NCBI GenBank assembly: GCA_947623745.1
Contig: CANQHN010000002.1
Location: forward strand, 1 to 64,000
Length of the DNA: 64,000 nucleotides
Direction of reading: 5' to 3'
Source of the DNA: an uncultured Oscillospiraceae bacterium
GTDB lineage: Bacteria > Bacillota > Clostridia > Oscillospirales > Oscillospiraceae
Position numbers and translations under genes: made by a program. This document shows, in pieces, positions 1-6,741 of this stretch (position 1 is its first letter; every line of letters starts with the position of its first letter). The notes under the pieces are model-generated. The model was not told where the DNA came from. It worked only from the letters and a program-made list of their open reading frames with translations, and ran no database searches.

Positions 1-1
1 T

Positions 2-77
2 CCGGGTGTAGCGCAGTTGGTAGCGCGCATGGTTCGGGACCATGAGGCCGTGGGTTCAAATCCCGCCACTCGGACCA
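2..77 (+). tRNA. tRNA-Pro (anticodon CGG)
   Basis: A complete cloverleaf can be folded: acceptor strands at 2-8 and 67-73, a GTAGCGCAG-type D arm, an anticodon stem CATGG/CCATG enclosing the loop TTCGGGA (anticodon CGG, reads CCG), the T-arm motif GGTTCAAATCC, discriminator A and an encoded CCA at 75-77. Its 3' half is the integration target of the element that follows. Confidence 0.93.
52..77 (+). repeat. attL core (26-nt direct repeat)
   Basis: Identical to 8437-8462 and covering the T arm, acceptor 3' strand and CCA of tRNA-Pro. This is the usual crossover region for tRNA-targeting tyrosine integrases; integration leaves the tRNA intact. Confidence 0.9.
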
Positions 78-116
78 AAAAATTCCCTGTATTTGTTATG
101 AATACGGGGAATTTTT
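78..116 (+). terminator. Terminator after tRNA-Pro
   Basis: An A-rich/T-rich hairpin with arms AATTCCCTGTATT and AATACGGGGAATT ends in a T-run, immediately downstream of the tRNA. After integration this terminator lies inside the element, so the element supplies a replacement terminator for the tRNA transcript. Confidence 0.7.
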
Positions 117-203
117 TCACTTTATTTCGTTTTACGTGCCAGAATAGTTTGATATGCGAATTGAGGTGTTAGTGCTTTACCCCTTAATTGACCCCTTGAC
201 GGA

Positions 204-803
204 CTACACAAACACCCGCAGCGGCCTGGACACAGCTGGGGCCCGCAGGGCCCGCATAGCGGCGGCAAGCGCTTTCCTGTCTGCGTCTTGGCCCAGATAA
301 TACTTGGACACTACCACCGCCCGCTGTGGTTCTGTGAGTGCCTGGAGGGCCGCCTCCAAGGCGGTGTGGAGACGCTCCGCCCGGTCCCGCTCTGTCACAG
401 TCTCCAGGGCCTCTGTGGCTGCTGGGTCCTGGATCAGCTCCCCCAGGTCGCTGCTGTCCTCGCTGTTGGGATCCGCCGGCGCGTCCAGGCTCAGCGGGGA
501 ACACCGCAGCGGATCCGCCTGCTGCTTAGTGGAGCGGCCCCCGCATGTTTCCAGAAAAGCCGATTTCAAGGCGATCCCGTAAAAGGTGAGGAAGCATTGC
601 CCCGGTTCCCACCGTCCCAGCGCGTCAAGAATTGCAAGATAGCCGGCCTGCATGAAATCCTCGGCCGTCGCGCCGCCCCGCACTCCATAGGCCGCCTCCC
701 AGCGCAAGGCTTGCCGGCGGGTGAACCTCCATACCTGGACCCACAGATCCATAGGCTCCCGCTCTCCGGCCTGGACCGCCGCTGCCAGTTCCTCGTTCGT
801 CAT
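204..803 (-). CDS. Sigma-70-like transcription factor, short region 4
   Basis: A 199-residue protein whose N-terminal half (residues about 35-90, with AEDFMQAGYLAILDALGRW and FLTFYGIALKSAF) resembles sigma region 2 as found in phage and plasmid sigma-like regulators of Clostridia. The C-terminal half contains a helix ending LTEPQRAVVVSKYYLGQ, the expected beginning of region 4. The helix-turn-helix that normally follows is replaced by a short stretch DADRKALAAAMRALR, so the DNA-binding part looks shortened by an in-frame loss. The start ATG follows GGAGG-type sequence and lies about 60 nt after the capsid gene. It may have been a late-gene activator of the element; activity is doubtful without an intact region 4. 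Confidence 0.6.
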   Translation of the reverse strand: MTNEELAAAVQAGEREPMDLWVQVWRFTRRQALRWEAAYGVRGGATAEDFMQAGYLAILDALGRWEPGQCFLTFYGIALKSAFLETCGGRSTKQQADPLRCSPLSLDAPADPNSEDSSDLGELIQDPAATEALETVTERDRAERLHTALEAALQALTEPQRAVVVSKYYLGQDADRKALAAAMRALRAPAVSRPLRVFV

Positions 804-822
804 TGCACCAGCCCTCCTATCA

Positions 823-853
823 GAAAGGGCCGCTCCCGGTCAGGGGAACGGCC
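823..853. terminator. Hairpin between capsid and sigma-like genes
   Basis: Arms AAAGGGCCG and CGGCCCTTT lie in the 61-nt gap. The rightward copy ends in a T-rich tract, the leftward copy in TTTCTGAT, so it may work in both directions or as a processing site. Confidence 0.5.
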
Positions 854-864
854 CTTTTGTTGTT

Positions 865-2010
865 TTATTCTGCCTGCACCTTGGCCCGGCGGAAGGCGCT
901 GGACAGCCGCAGCTTGATATCATACCAGGCGGTGAGCACGAACAGATACTCGCCCTTGGCGACGTCCTTATCCGTGTCGTAGATGGCCCCGATATCGTAG
1001 TTGATCCGGCAATAGGAGAGATCACCCACAACAGGATCCTCCGCCTCATCCACCAGGATCACCGGTTTCCCGAACAGGGTAAGGGGCTGGCCCTGGAAGA
1101 AGGTGCCGCTCTGGTTCAGATTGTCCTTCCACATGCTGTACCAGTCTGCGCCGCTCATGACGATGGAGGCATTCCGCCGGAAGGCCAGCGGAAGATCCGC
1201 CAGGGCCTTGGCAACGGCCTCCTGCTTGGTGGCGCCCTGGATCTCCTTCACGGCGTTGTCGGCGGAGTAGAAGGACATCTCCTTGTAGCCCTAGGTGGGC
1301 TCCTTGGCGAACATCCGGGCCAGCTCGTTCACGGCCAGGCCGTTGCGCAGACCGTTCTCGATCTCAGTCACCAGGTTGGTGTCCGTGCCGTGAATGACGG
1401 TATCACTCACGCGGGCCATGACCTTCACCTTGTGGCGGCCATAGACCACGCTGTCGCCCTTCATCTCGATCTCCTTGGCAGTCTCCTTGTCGGTGATGTC
1501 GTCATAGGCTCCATCTACTGTGAAGGCCAGCCTTGGCTCCTCCAGGCCGGTGACGTTGGACATGCGCACCGCTGCCCGCAGCGGATTCTCCACCTTGGGC
1601 TCTACGATGATTTCGTTGCTCAGGTTGGTGGGCAGGAACCGGTCCCCGCCGGCCAGGTCAGGATCCGCCGCCGGAACAGCACCCAGGCCGGCATAGCTCT
1701 TGGCAGCGCCCCCAGCAAAAGCAGCCCGGTAAAAGGTGGCTTTGGCCTTGATGGTTTCACTGTCATTGCCGCCGGTATAGGTAAACTTGTTTTTCACTTG
1801 CTCCATCTGTTTCGCCTCCGTTTCATCGTGCTCCTTCTTCAGCTCCGCATACTGGGCAGCCAGGGAATCCCGGTGCTCCACACGGGCCTTCAAGGTCTCA
1901 TAGGGGATTGAAAAGTCGTTGCCCATCTTGGCGATCTCATCGGCCGCGGCCTGGATCTGCTGTTTCAGAGCGTACAGCTTCTCCTTCTTCTCGAACAGCG
2001 CCTCTGCCAT
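865..2010 (-). pseudogene. HK97-type major capsid protein, split by amber codon
   Basis: Two parts in one reading frame encode an HK97-fold phage major capsid protein. Residues 1-75 form the charged coiled-coil delta region typical of the scaffold segment, followed by FLPTNLSNEIIVEPKVENPL and the A-domain. After 239 residues the frame meets TAG at 1291-1293; the next codons continue without shift into the C-terminal part, readable from ATG at 1278, which includes LFGKPVILVDEAEDP and ends at 865. Joined length is about 380 residues, normal for the family. A GTG at 2016 is an alternative start. The gene is translationally coupled to the 47-residue ORF before it. It is either a nonsense-mutated relic or needs amber suppression; no terminase, portal or protease neighbours it. 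Confidence 0.8.
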
Positions 2011-2012
2011 GT

Positions 2013-2156
2013 TCACACCTGCTTTCTGAGGAACTTGGCGTTTTCACGGATGATCTCGCAGCGCTGCTGCCACTCCTTCGCGCTGATCCGGCGCGGAATG
2101 GCCTTCCCTACGGCTTTTCGGAGAATAGACAATTTCTCCACTATCTTCGAAAACAT
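2013..2156 (-). CDS. Small hypothetical protein (47 aa)
   Basis: A 47-residue basic protein starting MFSKIVEKLSILRKAVGK and ending ENAKFLRKQV. Its TGA at 2015-2013 overlaps the GTG that is the alternative capsid start, so it is coupled to the capsid gene. It has the size and charge of small phage or element proteins of unknown function; I do not recognise a family. Confidence 0.4.
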   Translation of the reverse strand: MFSKIVEKLSILRKAVGKAIPRRISAKEWQQRCEIIRENAKFLRKQV

Positions 2157-2260
2157 CTTACACATTCTCACTGGTCCTTTCCCTCTATATATTTATATTT
2201 TGAAATTGCCAATCGATTGGCAGTTTCAAGCTGTCCATTTCCTTTCTCTCCCGAGGGGAT

Positions 2261-2295
2261 CCGGGGGCGGGTGAAAGGATAAGCCCCGCCCCCGG
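2261..2295. other. GC-rich inverted repeat
   Basis: Arms of 11 nt (CCGGGGGCGGG and CCCGCCCCCGG, at 2261-2271 and 2285-2295) with a 13-nt loop, in the gap between the capsid operon and the next small gene. No T-run follows on either side. Role unknown. Confidence 0.45.
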
Positions 2296-2302
2296 ACAGC
2301 AT

Positions 2303-2346
2303 AAGAAAAAGACATGGGAATCAGCCTGAACGCTGTTTCCCATGCC
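2303..2346 (-). terminator. Terminator for leftward small genes
   Basis: On the minus strand the stem CATGGGAA-CAGC pairs with GCTG-TTCCCATG (one A/A mismatch) and is followed by TCTTTTTCTT. It would end transcripts from the genes at 2410-5900 and separate them from the capsid block. Confidence 0.65.
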
Positions 2347-2409
2347 TCTATTGGCTAACCCTTGCGGGCGGTACTCCTTATACTATATTTAGTATAACAT
2401 GAAACAGCC

Positions 2410-2580
2410 CTAAAAGCAACCCCGCTTGCCAGTTTTCGGCGTGGTCAGATAGATGTGCCGGTATGGCGGATGGGCGTCGCTCTCCTTCACCCTCGCGGCC
2501 GGGTGCAGCCGCAAAAGAGCAGCTAAAACGGCAGCGGCGTCCTCGCGCTCATCCGGGAGAAAGCTTAGCTTAAACTTCAT
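2410..2580 (-). CDS. Small conserved element protein (56 aa)
   Basis: A 56-residue ORF starting MKFKLSFLPDEREDAAAV and ending TGKRGCF, with AAGGAG nine bases before the ATG. Its shape (a hydrophobic beta strand, an acidic stretch, then HPPYRHIYLTT) recurs in my memory of small proteins from integrative elements of gut Clostridia, but no function is known. A hairpin made of GACCGCCTG (2597-2605) and CAGGCGGTC (2666-2674) lies directly upstream of its ribosome binding site and could control translation. Confidence 0.55.
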   Translation of the reverse strand: MKFKLSFLPDEREDAAAVLAALLRLHPAARVKESDAHPPYRHIYLTTPKTGKRGCF

Positions 2581-2718
2581 GCGTTTAACTCCTTCTTTGA
2601 CCGCCTGTCCCTTTTTTGGGGAGGGGTCGCATAGAAAATCCCCCCGCAGTGTCAGGTGAGGAGGCCAGGCGGTCTACGCATTCCCCCCTGCCTGCTTTCA
2701 CAGGTAGGGGGGTAGGGC

Positions 2719-2985
2719 CTACGCCTTGACCGCAGTTCTGCTTTCGTCAGCGAACACCATCCACGCCCTCGCCGCCTTCAGAAAGTGAGCGACGGTGTGA
2801 TTGACTGCCCGAGAAATGTACGTGTCCATCATCTCCAGATCCCCGTCATCCAAACCGTGTTCATAGGCATCATTGATGATGGGGAGCCATACAGCAATGG
2901 CCTCCCGCTGATCTGTGGTCAGCTCCCGGTGGGTCAGGTGCTCCTGATGGGCTATGAGTTCATCGAGCGATACAGGAAAATTCAT
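2719..2985 (-). CDS. Hypothetical element protein (88 aa)
   Basis: An 88-residue mostly helical, acidic protein (MNFPVSLDELIAHQEHL at the start, ending in SRTAVKA). AAGGAGG lies ten bases before the ATG and the ATG overlaps the stop of the upstream gene in an ATGA junction, so the two are translationally coupled. No recognisable domain. It belongs to a leftward string of four small overlapping genes between the replication ATPase and the terminator at 2303-2346. Confidence 0.6.
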   Translation of the reverse strand: MNFPVSLDELIAHQEHLTHRELTTDQREAIAVWLPIINDAYEHGLDDGDLEMMDTYISRAVNHTVAHFLKAARAWMVFADESRTAVKA

Positions 2986-3194
2986 GCTTTAGCTGCCTCC
3001 TTTTTGTCCTTTCGTGCGTTCCTTTCAGCGTTCTGTCCACGCTGGAAACCGTAGTTGTAGACCGCACCCAACATCTTGAAAAAGTCGTCGCTGTTGCCGA
3101 AATCCCAGAATACCAGCATTTCACTGGCTTTGAGTTGATACCGGCCAGGAGGAAATGCCCGCCCCATATTGGCCGCCCATGTCATATCCTTCAT
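2982..3194 (-). CDS. Hypothetical element protein (70 aa)
   Basis: A 70-residue protein beginning MKDMTWAANMGRAFPPGR and ending in a lysine-rich tail. GGAAAGGA precedes ATG 3194, and its first codon overlaps the stop of the zinc-ribbon gene upstream (ATGA), which favours this start over the TTG at 3203. Similar short proteins occur in element cargo; the function is not known to me. Confidence 0.6.
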   Translation of the reverse strand: MKDMTWAANMGRAFPPGRYQLKASEMLVFWDFGNSDDFFKMLGAVYNYGFQRGQNAERNARKDKKEAAKA

Positions 3195-3370
3195 GCTTGA
3201 CAATCCTTTCCCCGCCCTGTTACAATATGGGCGGATTCGTTTAGTTGACTGCTTTCCGGGTCCACTTTGCCGCCGCCGATGTTCGCAGCATCGGCGGCGG
3301 TTTTGCAGTCGCAGACCTCGCCCGGATCGAGGTGAGCGCCGCAGCGCAGGCAGGTGCGGTAGTAACTCAC
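3191..3370 (-). CDS. Small zinc-ribbon protein (59 aa)
   Basis: The frame opened by GTG at 3370 encodes a 59-residue protein with CLRCGAHLDPGEVCDC near the start, a two-pair cysteine arrangement (CxxC and CxC) that can bind one zinc ion. The GTG overlaps the TGA of the upstream gene. The longer upstream extension in this frame lies inside the neighbouring coding region and is less likely. Function unknown; tiny zinc ribbons of this sort are common in phage and element cargo and may bind nucleic acid or host proteins. Confidence 0.5.
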   Translation of the reverse strand: MSYYRTCLRCGAHLDPGEVCDCKTAADAANIGGGKVDPESSQLNESAHIVTGRGKDCQA

Positions 3371-3528
3371 AGCCGCATCTCCCCGCGCGATCTCAGACAG
3401 CCAGGCAGCGCACAGGCGCCGGTCTGACCCCGGCCCTGAGGTGGGACATACCAGGCGCAGAAAGCGCCTGCGCAGGTGGTGAGGCCGTCCGTGGCTTTCA
3501 GGGACAGAGGGCAATACTTTTCTTGCAT
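3367..3528 (-). CDS. Small cysteine-rich protein (53 aa)
   Basis: A 53-residue ORF starting MQEKYCPLSLKATDGLTTC with five cysteines, preceded by AAAGGAG six bases before the ATG. It begins a run of four overlapping small genes (3528 down to 2719) that ends at the terminator at 2303-2346. Spaced cysteines suggest a metal site, but I cannot name a family. Confidence 0.5.
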   Translation of the reverse strand: MQEKYCPLSLKATDGLTTCAGAFCAWYVPPQGRGQTGACALPGCLRSRGEMRL

Positions 3529-3604
3529 GTGATTCTCCTTTCCCAAATTAAAATACCATATATTTCCATAATTTGTTGGAAGCACATAAAAATAACAGCC
3601 GCCT

Positions 3605-3671
3605 TGTGTATGAGCGGTTCCCACTATAGGGGGCAGGCTTTTAGCCCCCTATGGTGGGATACTCATACACA
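3605..3671. other. 26-bp hairpin next to the replication gene
   Basis: Arms 3605-3614 and 3662-3671 pair over 10 bp; after a small internal loop, 3619-3634 and 3644-3659 pair over 16 consecutive positions (one G-T), leaving a 9-nt loop. It lies between the RepA-like gene and the small cargo genes. It could extrude as a cruciform and serve as an origin or initiation structure, or act as a transcript barrier. Confidence 0.7.
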
Positions 3672-3787
3672 TACAAGGAAATCTATTTCAATATAATATA
3701 CTGTTTTTTTGAGGTTCATTTTGGAGAGAAAAAACGGAAGTTTCTGTTTTTTGAGCCCTAGGGAAAAAGTCGGGAAATCATGTTTTC

Positions 3788-4837
3788 TTAGCCTGTCGGT
3801 GGGACTTTGACCACCTTCCCAGATATGCGGGAAAGGCCGGGATGTTCATCTACCATGTTTCGGATGGTCTGGCCGCTCACTCCCAGGTAATCAGCCAGAA
3901 CCTTGACAGTGGGGATTTTTCCGTCTGCACTACAGACATCATAGGCGGCCAGAAGTCTGTGCTTGCGTTTCCGGAGTTTATCTTCCTTGCTAGATCTGGC
4001 GTTCATAGCCCTCCGCCACGCTGGGAGCTCATGGTGCGGTGCTACCTCTTTAGAGTCGAAATGTTCCACGATATGCAGCGGGTAATTAAACCAGATATCT
4101 ACAGGGTCAAATGCTTTGAACTCTCGAAGTGTCCCGGTTACTCTCCAGGCTGTAACCCCTCTTTTTCGACGTTCTGGAGGTAATTCCAACTCAGTAACAT
4201 CGAGTAGAGCGTCTACATCACGGGCGAATACGCCGGAGCCGCTGGCACGGTCTGCGGAACGTTTCCAGCTTTGATCCCCCTTGCTGTGGTGATGGCAATA
4301 GATAATAGAAGAATCGGTTTCAGTAGCAACTTGTTCGAAATAGTTGCAGAATTTTCCCATATCTAGCGCACTGTTTTCATTTCCTGTAAGTACTTTATAA
4401 ATGGGGTCTACCGTAATTGCCTTATATTCCCTGTTTTTTGCCCGGCAAATCAGCTTGGGAGCTAGCTTGTCCATGGGTACAGACCGGCCACGCAGGTTCC
4501 ACACGTCGATGCAATCGATATGCTTTGGGAGCCATCCAGGGACCTCATACACATCCCGAAACCGATGCAGGCAGGACGCCCGGTCCAGCTCCAGATTAAC
4601 GTACATGACCCGCCCTTGGGTGCAGGGGAACCCAAGCCAGGGCTGTCCCTCGGCGATGGAGATGCACAGCTCGATGAGGGCGTAGCTCTTGCCGGCCTTA
4701 CTGGGCCCGGCCAAGAGCATCTTGTGGCCCTGACGGAGCACCCCGTCGATGAGAGGCGGGGCCAGCTCTGGAGATTCATCAAAAAGTGATTTCAAGGTTT
4801 CGACATCCGGGAGATTATCAGACTTATCCTTTGCCAT
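3788..4837 (-). CDS. RepA-like AAA ATPase with C-terminal HTH
   Basis: A 349-residue cytoplasmic protein of the RepA/AAA_25 group (RecA-fold helicase-like ATPases of plasmids, satellites and ICEs). Walker A is GPSKAGKS at about residues 44-51; the Walker B-like strand is YKAITVDPIY near residue 140; IIYCHHHSKGD fits motif H3 near residue 180. The C-terminus (SADGKIPTVKVLADYLGVS) looks like a winged helix that could read the origin. Its ATG overlaps the stop of the gene before it. It probably starts element replication after excision; the long hairpin at 3605-3671 is the nearest candidate site. No separate primase is present. Confidence 0.75.
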   Translation of the reverse strand: MAKDKSDNLPDVETLKSLFDESPELAPPLIDGVLRQGHKMLLAGPSKAGKSYALIELCISIAEGQPWLGFPCTQGRVMYVNLELDRASCLHRFRDVYEVPGWLPKHIDCIDVWNLRGRSVPMDKLAPKLICRAKNREYKAITVDPIYKVLTGNENSALDMGKFCNYFEQVATETDSSIIYCHHHSKGDQSWKRSADRASGSGVFARDVDALLDVTELELPPERRKRGVTAWRVTGTLREFKAFDPVDIWFNYPLHIVEHFDSKEVAPHHELPAWRRAMNARSSKEDKLRKRKHRLLAAYDVCSADGKIPTVKVLADYLGVSGQTIRNMVDEHPGLSRISGKVVKVPPTG

Positions 4838-5127
4838 TATTCGCCCGCCTTCTCCCGCTTGCCGCGCAGATGGACCGTGTGAGCCCGGTACAGTTCCCCG
4901 AGATCCAGGGCGATATCTCTTTTTTGAGGCTTGCCTACCCCCAGGACAGTCAGGCCGGCGCGGTCACACAGGCGCTCGATCAGTTCTGTGGAGCTCTGCC
5001 CCACCAACTGGGCCGCCTGGAGCTGGGCGCGGGTCAGGACAAGCAGTTCATCCCGGTCCTCGCCAGTGCTGTGGTCGTGGACCTTCAGCGGGAAGGCCCG
5101 GACGGTGATGGTGTAGTTGGTGATCAT
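4837..5127 (-). CDS. Hypothetical element protein (96 aa)
   Basis: A 96-residue protein starting MITNYTITVRAFPLKVHDHS, with a polar, mixed alpha/beta composition and no signal or membrane segment. A G-rich SD (AAGGGGGGG) precedes ATG 5127; a TTG nine bases upstream overlaps the previous stop and is an alternative start. It sits between the AlpA-like gene and the RepA-like ATPase and overlaps the latter by one base. This order suggests a replication or control accessory. I do not recognise a domain. Confidence 0.6.
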   Translation of the reverse strand: MITNYTITVRAFPLKVHDHSTGEDRDELLVLTRAQLQAAQLVGQSSTELIERLCDRAGLTVLGVGKPQKRDIALDLGELYRAHTVHLRGKREKAGE

Positions 5128-5132
5128 GGTTG

Positions 5133-5321
5133 TCAACCCCCCCTTTTTCCTGCCTGGGCCTTGACCCAGTCTTCCAGGCCGGCCACATAAACCAACACAC
5201 GGTTTCCGACGGTGAAGGATGGGAAGTCGGCACGGCGGGCGAGGTTATAGGCCGTCGGGGCCGATACGCCCAGCAGCTTTGCCGCCTCCTTGACGCTGAT
5301 CGTCAGCTTGTTCCCGGGCAT
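5133..5321 (-). CDS. AlpA/excisionase-family HTH protein
   Basis: A 62-residue MerR-like helix-turn-helix protein of the excisionase (HTH_17) family: SVKEAAKLLGVSAPTAYNLARR forms the HTH (residues 9-30) and VGNRVLVYVAGLEDWVKAQ the following wing and helix. Such proteins either bend DNA for excision (Xis role) or activate integrase and excision genes (AlpA role). Here it lies in the leftward operon headed by the Cro-like gene and so should be made only when the repressor at 6031-6444 is relieved. Confidence 0.8.
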   Translation of the reverse strand: MPGNKLTISVKEAAKLLGVSAPTAYNLARRADFPSFTVGNRVLVYVAGLEDWVKAQAGKRGG

Positions 5322-5324
5322 GGT

Positions 5325-5696
5325 CTACAGCCCCCTTTCATCATGGACGTGCTGGGTGGTATCTGTACTCACCGGGAGCGCGTCATGGTCTTGCGCCGCC
5401 CGGCCTCGGGGCATCTCTGCCCTAACTTTGGCCTTTTCGAGCGCCGCCCTGGCCGCCTGCCTCTGTGCCTCTGACATTTGCCGTGTCGGGGTGATCCTCA
5501 CCCACGCTTTCGGGATAATGTAATCCGCCGCCCGTCCCCCGTGGCTGGTCCGCTCCAGGCGGTACTTGTCCGTCTGGGCCTGGGCTAGTTTCTCCAGCTT
5601 GTGGAGCAGGGCCACGTTGTGGGTATAGACGCTGGCCGTGGCCTTCTCCTCGTTGAAGTTGATGATGGTTTCCTGCTCATAGCGCGATAGCTGCAT
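5325..5696 (-). CDS. Hypothetical element protein (123 aa)
   Basis: A 123-residue protein beginning MQLSRYEQETIINFNEEK. The first 65 residues resemble a short protein often seen in Clostridia integrative elements (NFNEEKATASVYTHN and RLERTSHGGRAADYIIPK); the last 50 are an alanine- and arginine-rich helical tail. A GGAGG motif overlaps the end of the upstream regulator gene. Function unknown; position between Cro-like and AlpA-like genes suggests early control or replication. Confidence 0.6.
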   Translation of the reverse strand: MQLSRYEQETIINFNEEKATASVYTHNVALLHKLEKLAQAQTDKYRLERTSHGGRAADYIIPKAWVRITPTRQMSEAQRQAARAALEKAKVRAEMPRGRAAQDHDALPVSTDTTQHVHDERGL

Positions 5697-5699
5697 ACC

Positions 5700-5900
5700 T
5701 TACGCCTCCTGTTCGATGATTTCAGCCACGGGGACGCCCAGCCCCGCTGCCAGCTTGCCCGCTGTCCTGGGCTCACAGGTTCCCCGGCGAATAATCGTGC
5801 TGACATTCTGGGCAGAAATGCCGCTGCGCTCAGATAGGTTGCGCTTGGTCAGCCCCATTTCGGCCATCAGGGTTTCAATGCGTCGTGTGTTGATGTTCAT
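5700..5900 (-). CDS. Cro-like XRE regulator
   Basis: A 66-residue single-domain XRE protein: MAEMGLTKRNLSERSGISAQ and NVSTIIRRGTCEPRTAGKLA show the five-helix fold with the HTH at about residues 17-38. It is the first gene of the leftward operon (5900 down to about 2410) and faces the larger XRE gene at 6031. In such an arrangement the short protein usually plays the Cro part, antagonising the repressor and auto-limiting the early operon. Its start is set by GGAGGTG just upstream. Confidence 0.8.
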   Translation of the reverse strand: MNINTRRIETLMAEMGLTKRNLSERSGISAQNVSTIIRRGTCEPRTAGKLAAGLGVPVAEIIEQEA

Positions 5901-5916
5901 TCGGTTTCACCTCCGT

Positions 5917-5936
5917 AATTATTCGTTTGAATAAAT
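5917..5936. promoter_or_regulatory. Operator 1 of the XRE switch
   Basis: Inverted repeat with arms AATTATTC and GAATAAAT around GTTT, one mismatch. The same arms occur perfectly in operator 2. Confidence 0.7.
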
Positions 5937-5963
5937 ATTAACACTTACACACGAATAAGTCAA
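5935..5963 (-). promoter_or_regulatory. Leftward early promoter
   Basis: On the minus strand TTGACT (5963-5958), a 17-nt spacer and TAATAT (5940-5935) drive the Cro-like gene. Operator 1 overlaps the -10 box. Confidence 0.75.
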
Positions 5964-5973
5964 TAGATTTTTC

Positions 5974-5993
5974 AATTATTCTCTTGAATAATT
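5974..5993. promoter_or_regulatory. Operator 2 of the XRE switch
   Basis: A perfect 8-bp inverted repeat (AATTATTC TCTT GAATAATT). It covers the -35 box of the rightward promoter, so the repressor would control its own gene. A half site CGAATAAG lies between the operators at 5952-5959. Confidence 0.75.
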
Positions 5994-6012
5994 TCTGAGC
6001 TCATGATAAAAT
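5984..6012 (+). promoter_or_regulatory. Rightward repressor promoter
   Basis: TTGAAT (5984-5989), 17-nt spacer, TAAAAT (6007-6012), directly upstream of the 6031 gene. Confidence 0.65.
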
Positions 6013-6030
6013 AGCAATGAGGTGATACAC

Positions 6031-6444
6031 ATGGATATTGGGGAATGTATAGCTATCGCAAGAAAGGCCGCAGGGCTAACTCAAGCCCAGCTTGCAGAAA
6101 AAAGTGGAGTTGCTGCTATCACAATTCATCAATACGAACACGGTAAGCGTCAACCTCGCCTTGATATGCTAGGCAAAATTGCTAGGGCCTTAAATACTTC
6201 TGTCTATGAAATGGTTGGCTCAGACTGGAGCGGGATAGATATGTCTGACGCCTTTGGAAGAGATCAATCTACCTCCACGCAATCGATACCTCCACGCGCC
6301 CGACTGGATGCCGCCTATGCACAGTTGAATGTACCCGGCCAGGAGAAAGCCGCTGATGCGGTGGAGACTATCGCAGGAAATCCCAAGTACCAGCGCCAGG
6401 ACCCAGACCCCACCCCCGAAGAAGATCCACCAAAAGGGCAGTAA
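6031..6444 (+). CDS. CI-like XRE repressor
   Basis: A 137-residue protein with an N-terminal XRE HTH (residues 4-58: IARKAAGLTQAQLAEKSGVA and ITIHQYEHGKRQPRLDMLGK) and a polar tail of about 60 residues ending in a proline- and glutamate-rich stretch. No LexA-type peptidase residues are evident, so induction probably depends on an anti-repressor or on another phage rather than on self-cleavage. GAGGTGAT six bases upstream selects ATG 6031 over the GTG at 6022. It faces the Cro-like gene across two matching operators and is the likely maintenance repressor. Confidence 0.8.
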   Translation: MDIGECIAIARKAAGLTQAQLAEKSGVAAITIHQYEHGKRQPRLDMLGKIARALNTSVYEMVGSDWSGIDMSDAFGRDQSTSTQSIPPRARLDAAYAQLNVPGQEKAADAVETIAGNPKYQRQDPDPTPEEDPPKGQ

Positions 6445-6468
6445 ACGCCCACAGAGGAGGTTTTCCCG

Positions 6469-6741
6469 ATGATGTATCCATTCCTGACCCTGGACGACGA
6501 TACGGAGATCGTCCACTCCGAGATGCGGCCGGATGGCAGCGTGAAGGTGTATGTTGAGACGCCGGATGAGAAGGATGGCTTTCACGACGCCACTTGTTTT
6601 TTGCCGGAACACCGCTGGACTGACATCCATGGCTATTCCGACAAGCAGATGGAGCGGTTTCAAGAGATCGTCCGCAACAACGCCCATCTGATTCTGGAAT
6701 TCGCTCAGAAGGGCGGTGTGCTCAGTGCCGCAAATTTTTAG
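6469..6741 (+). CDS. Hypothetical partner of DUF4160 protein (90 aa)
   Basis: A 90-residue acidic protein beginning MMYPFLTLDDDTEIVHSEMR, with WTDIHGYSDKQMERFQ and a C-terminal helix. GAGGAGG precedes the ATG. It overlaps the DUF4160 gene by 26 nt. DUF4160 genes are commonly paired with a small DUF2442-type gene in toxin-antitoxin-like pairs; this protein is of similar size but I do not see a clear DUF2442 motif, so the pairing is inferred from position. Confidence 0.55.
   Translation: MMYPFLTLDDDTEIVHSEMRPDGSVKVYVETPDEKDGFHDATCFLPEHRWTDIHGYSDKQMERFQEIVRNNAHLILEFAQKGGVLSAANF

Noticed and set aside
2453-2659. Plus-strand frame of 68 codons in the element
   Set aside because: The opposite strand has a better 56-codon gene with AAGGAG and element-like sequence.
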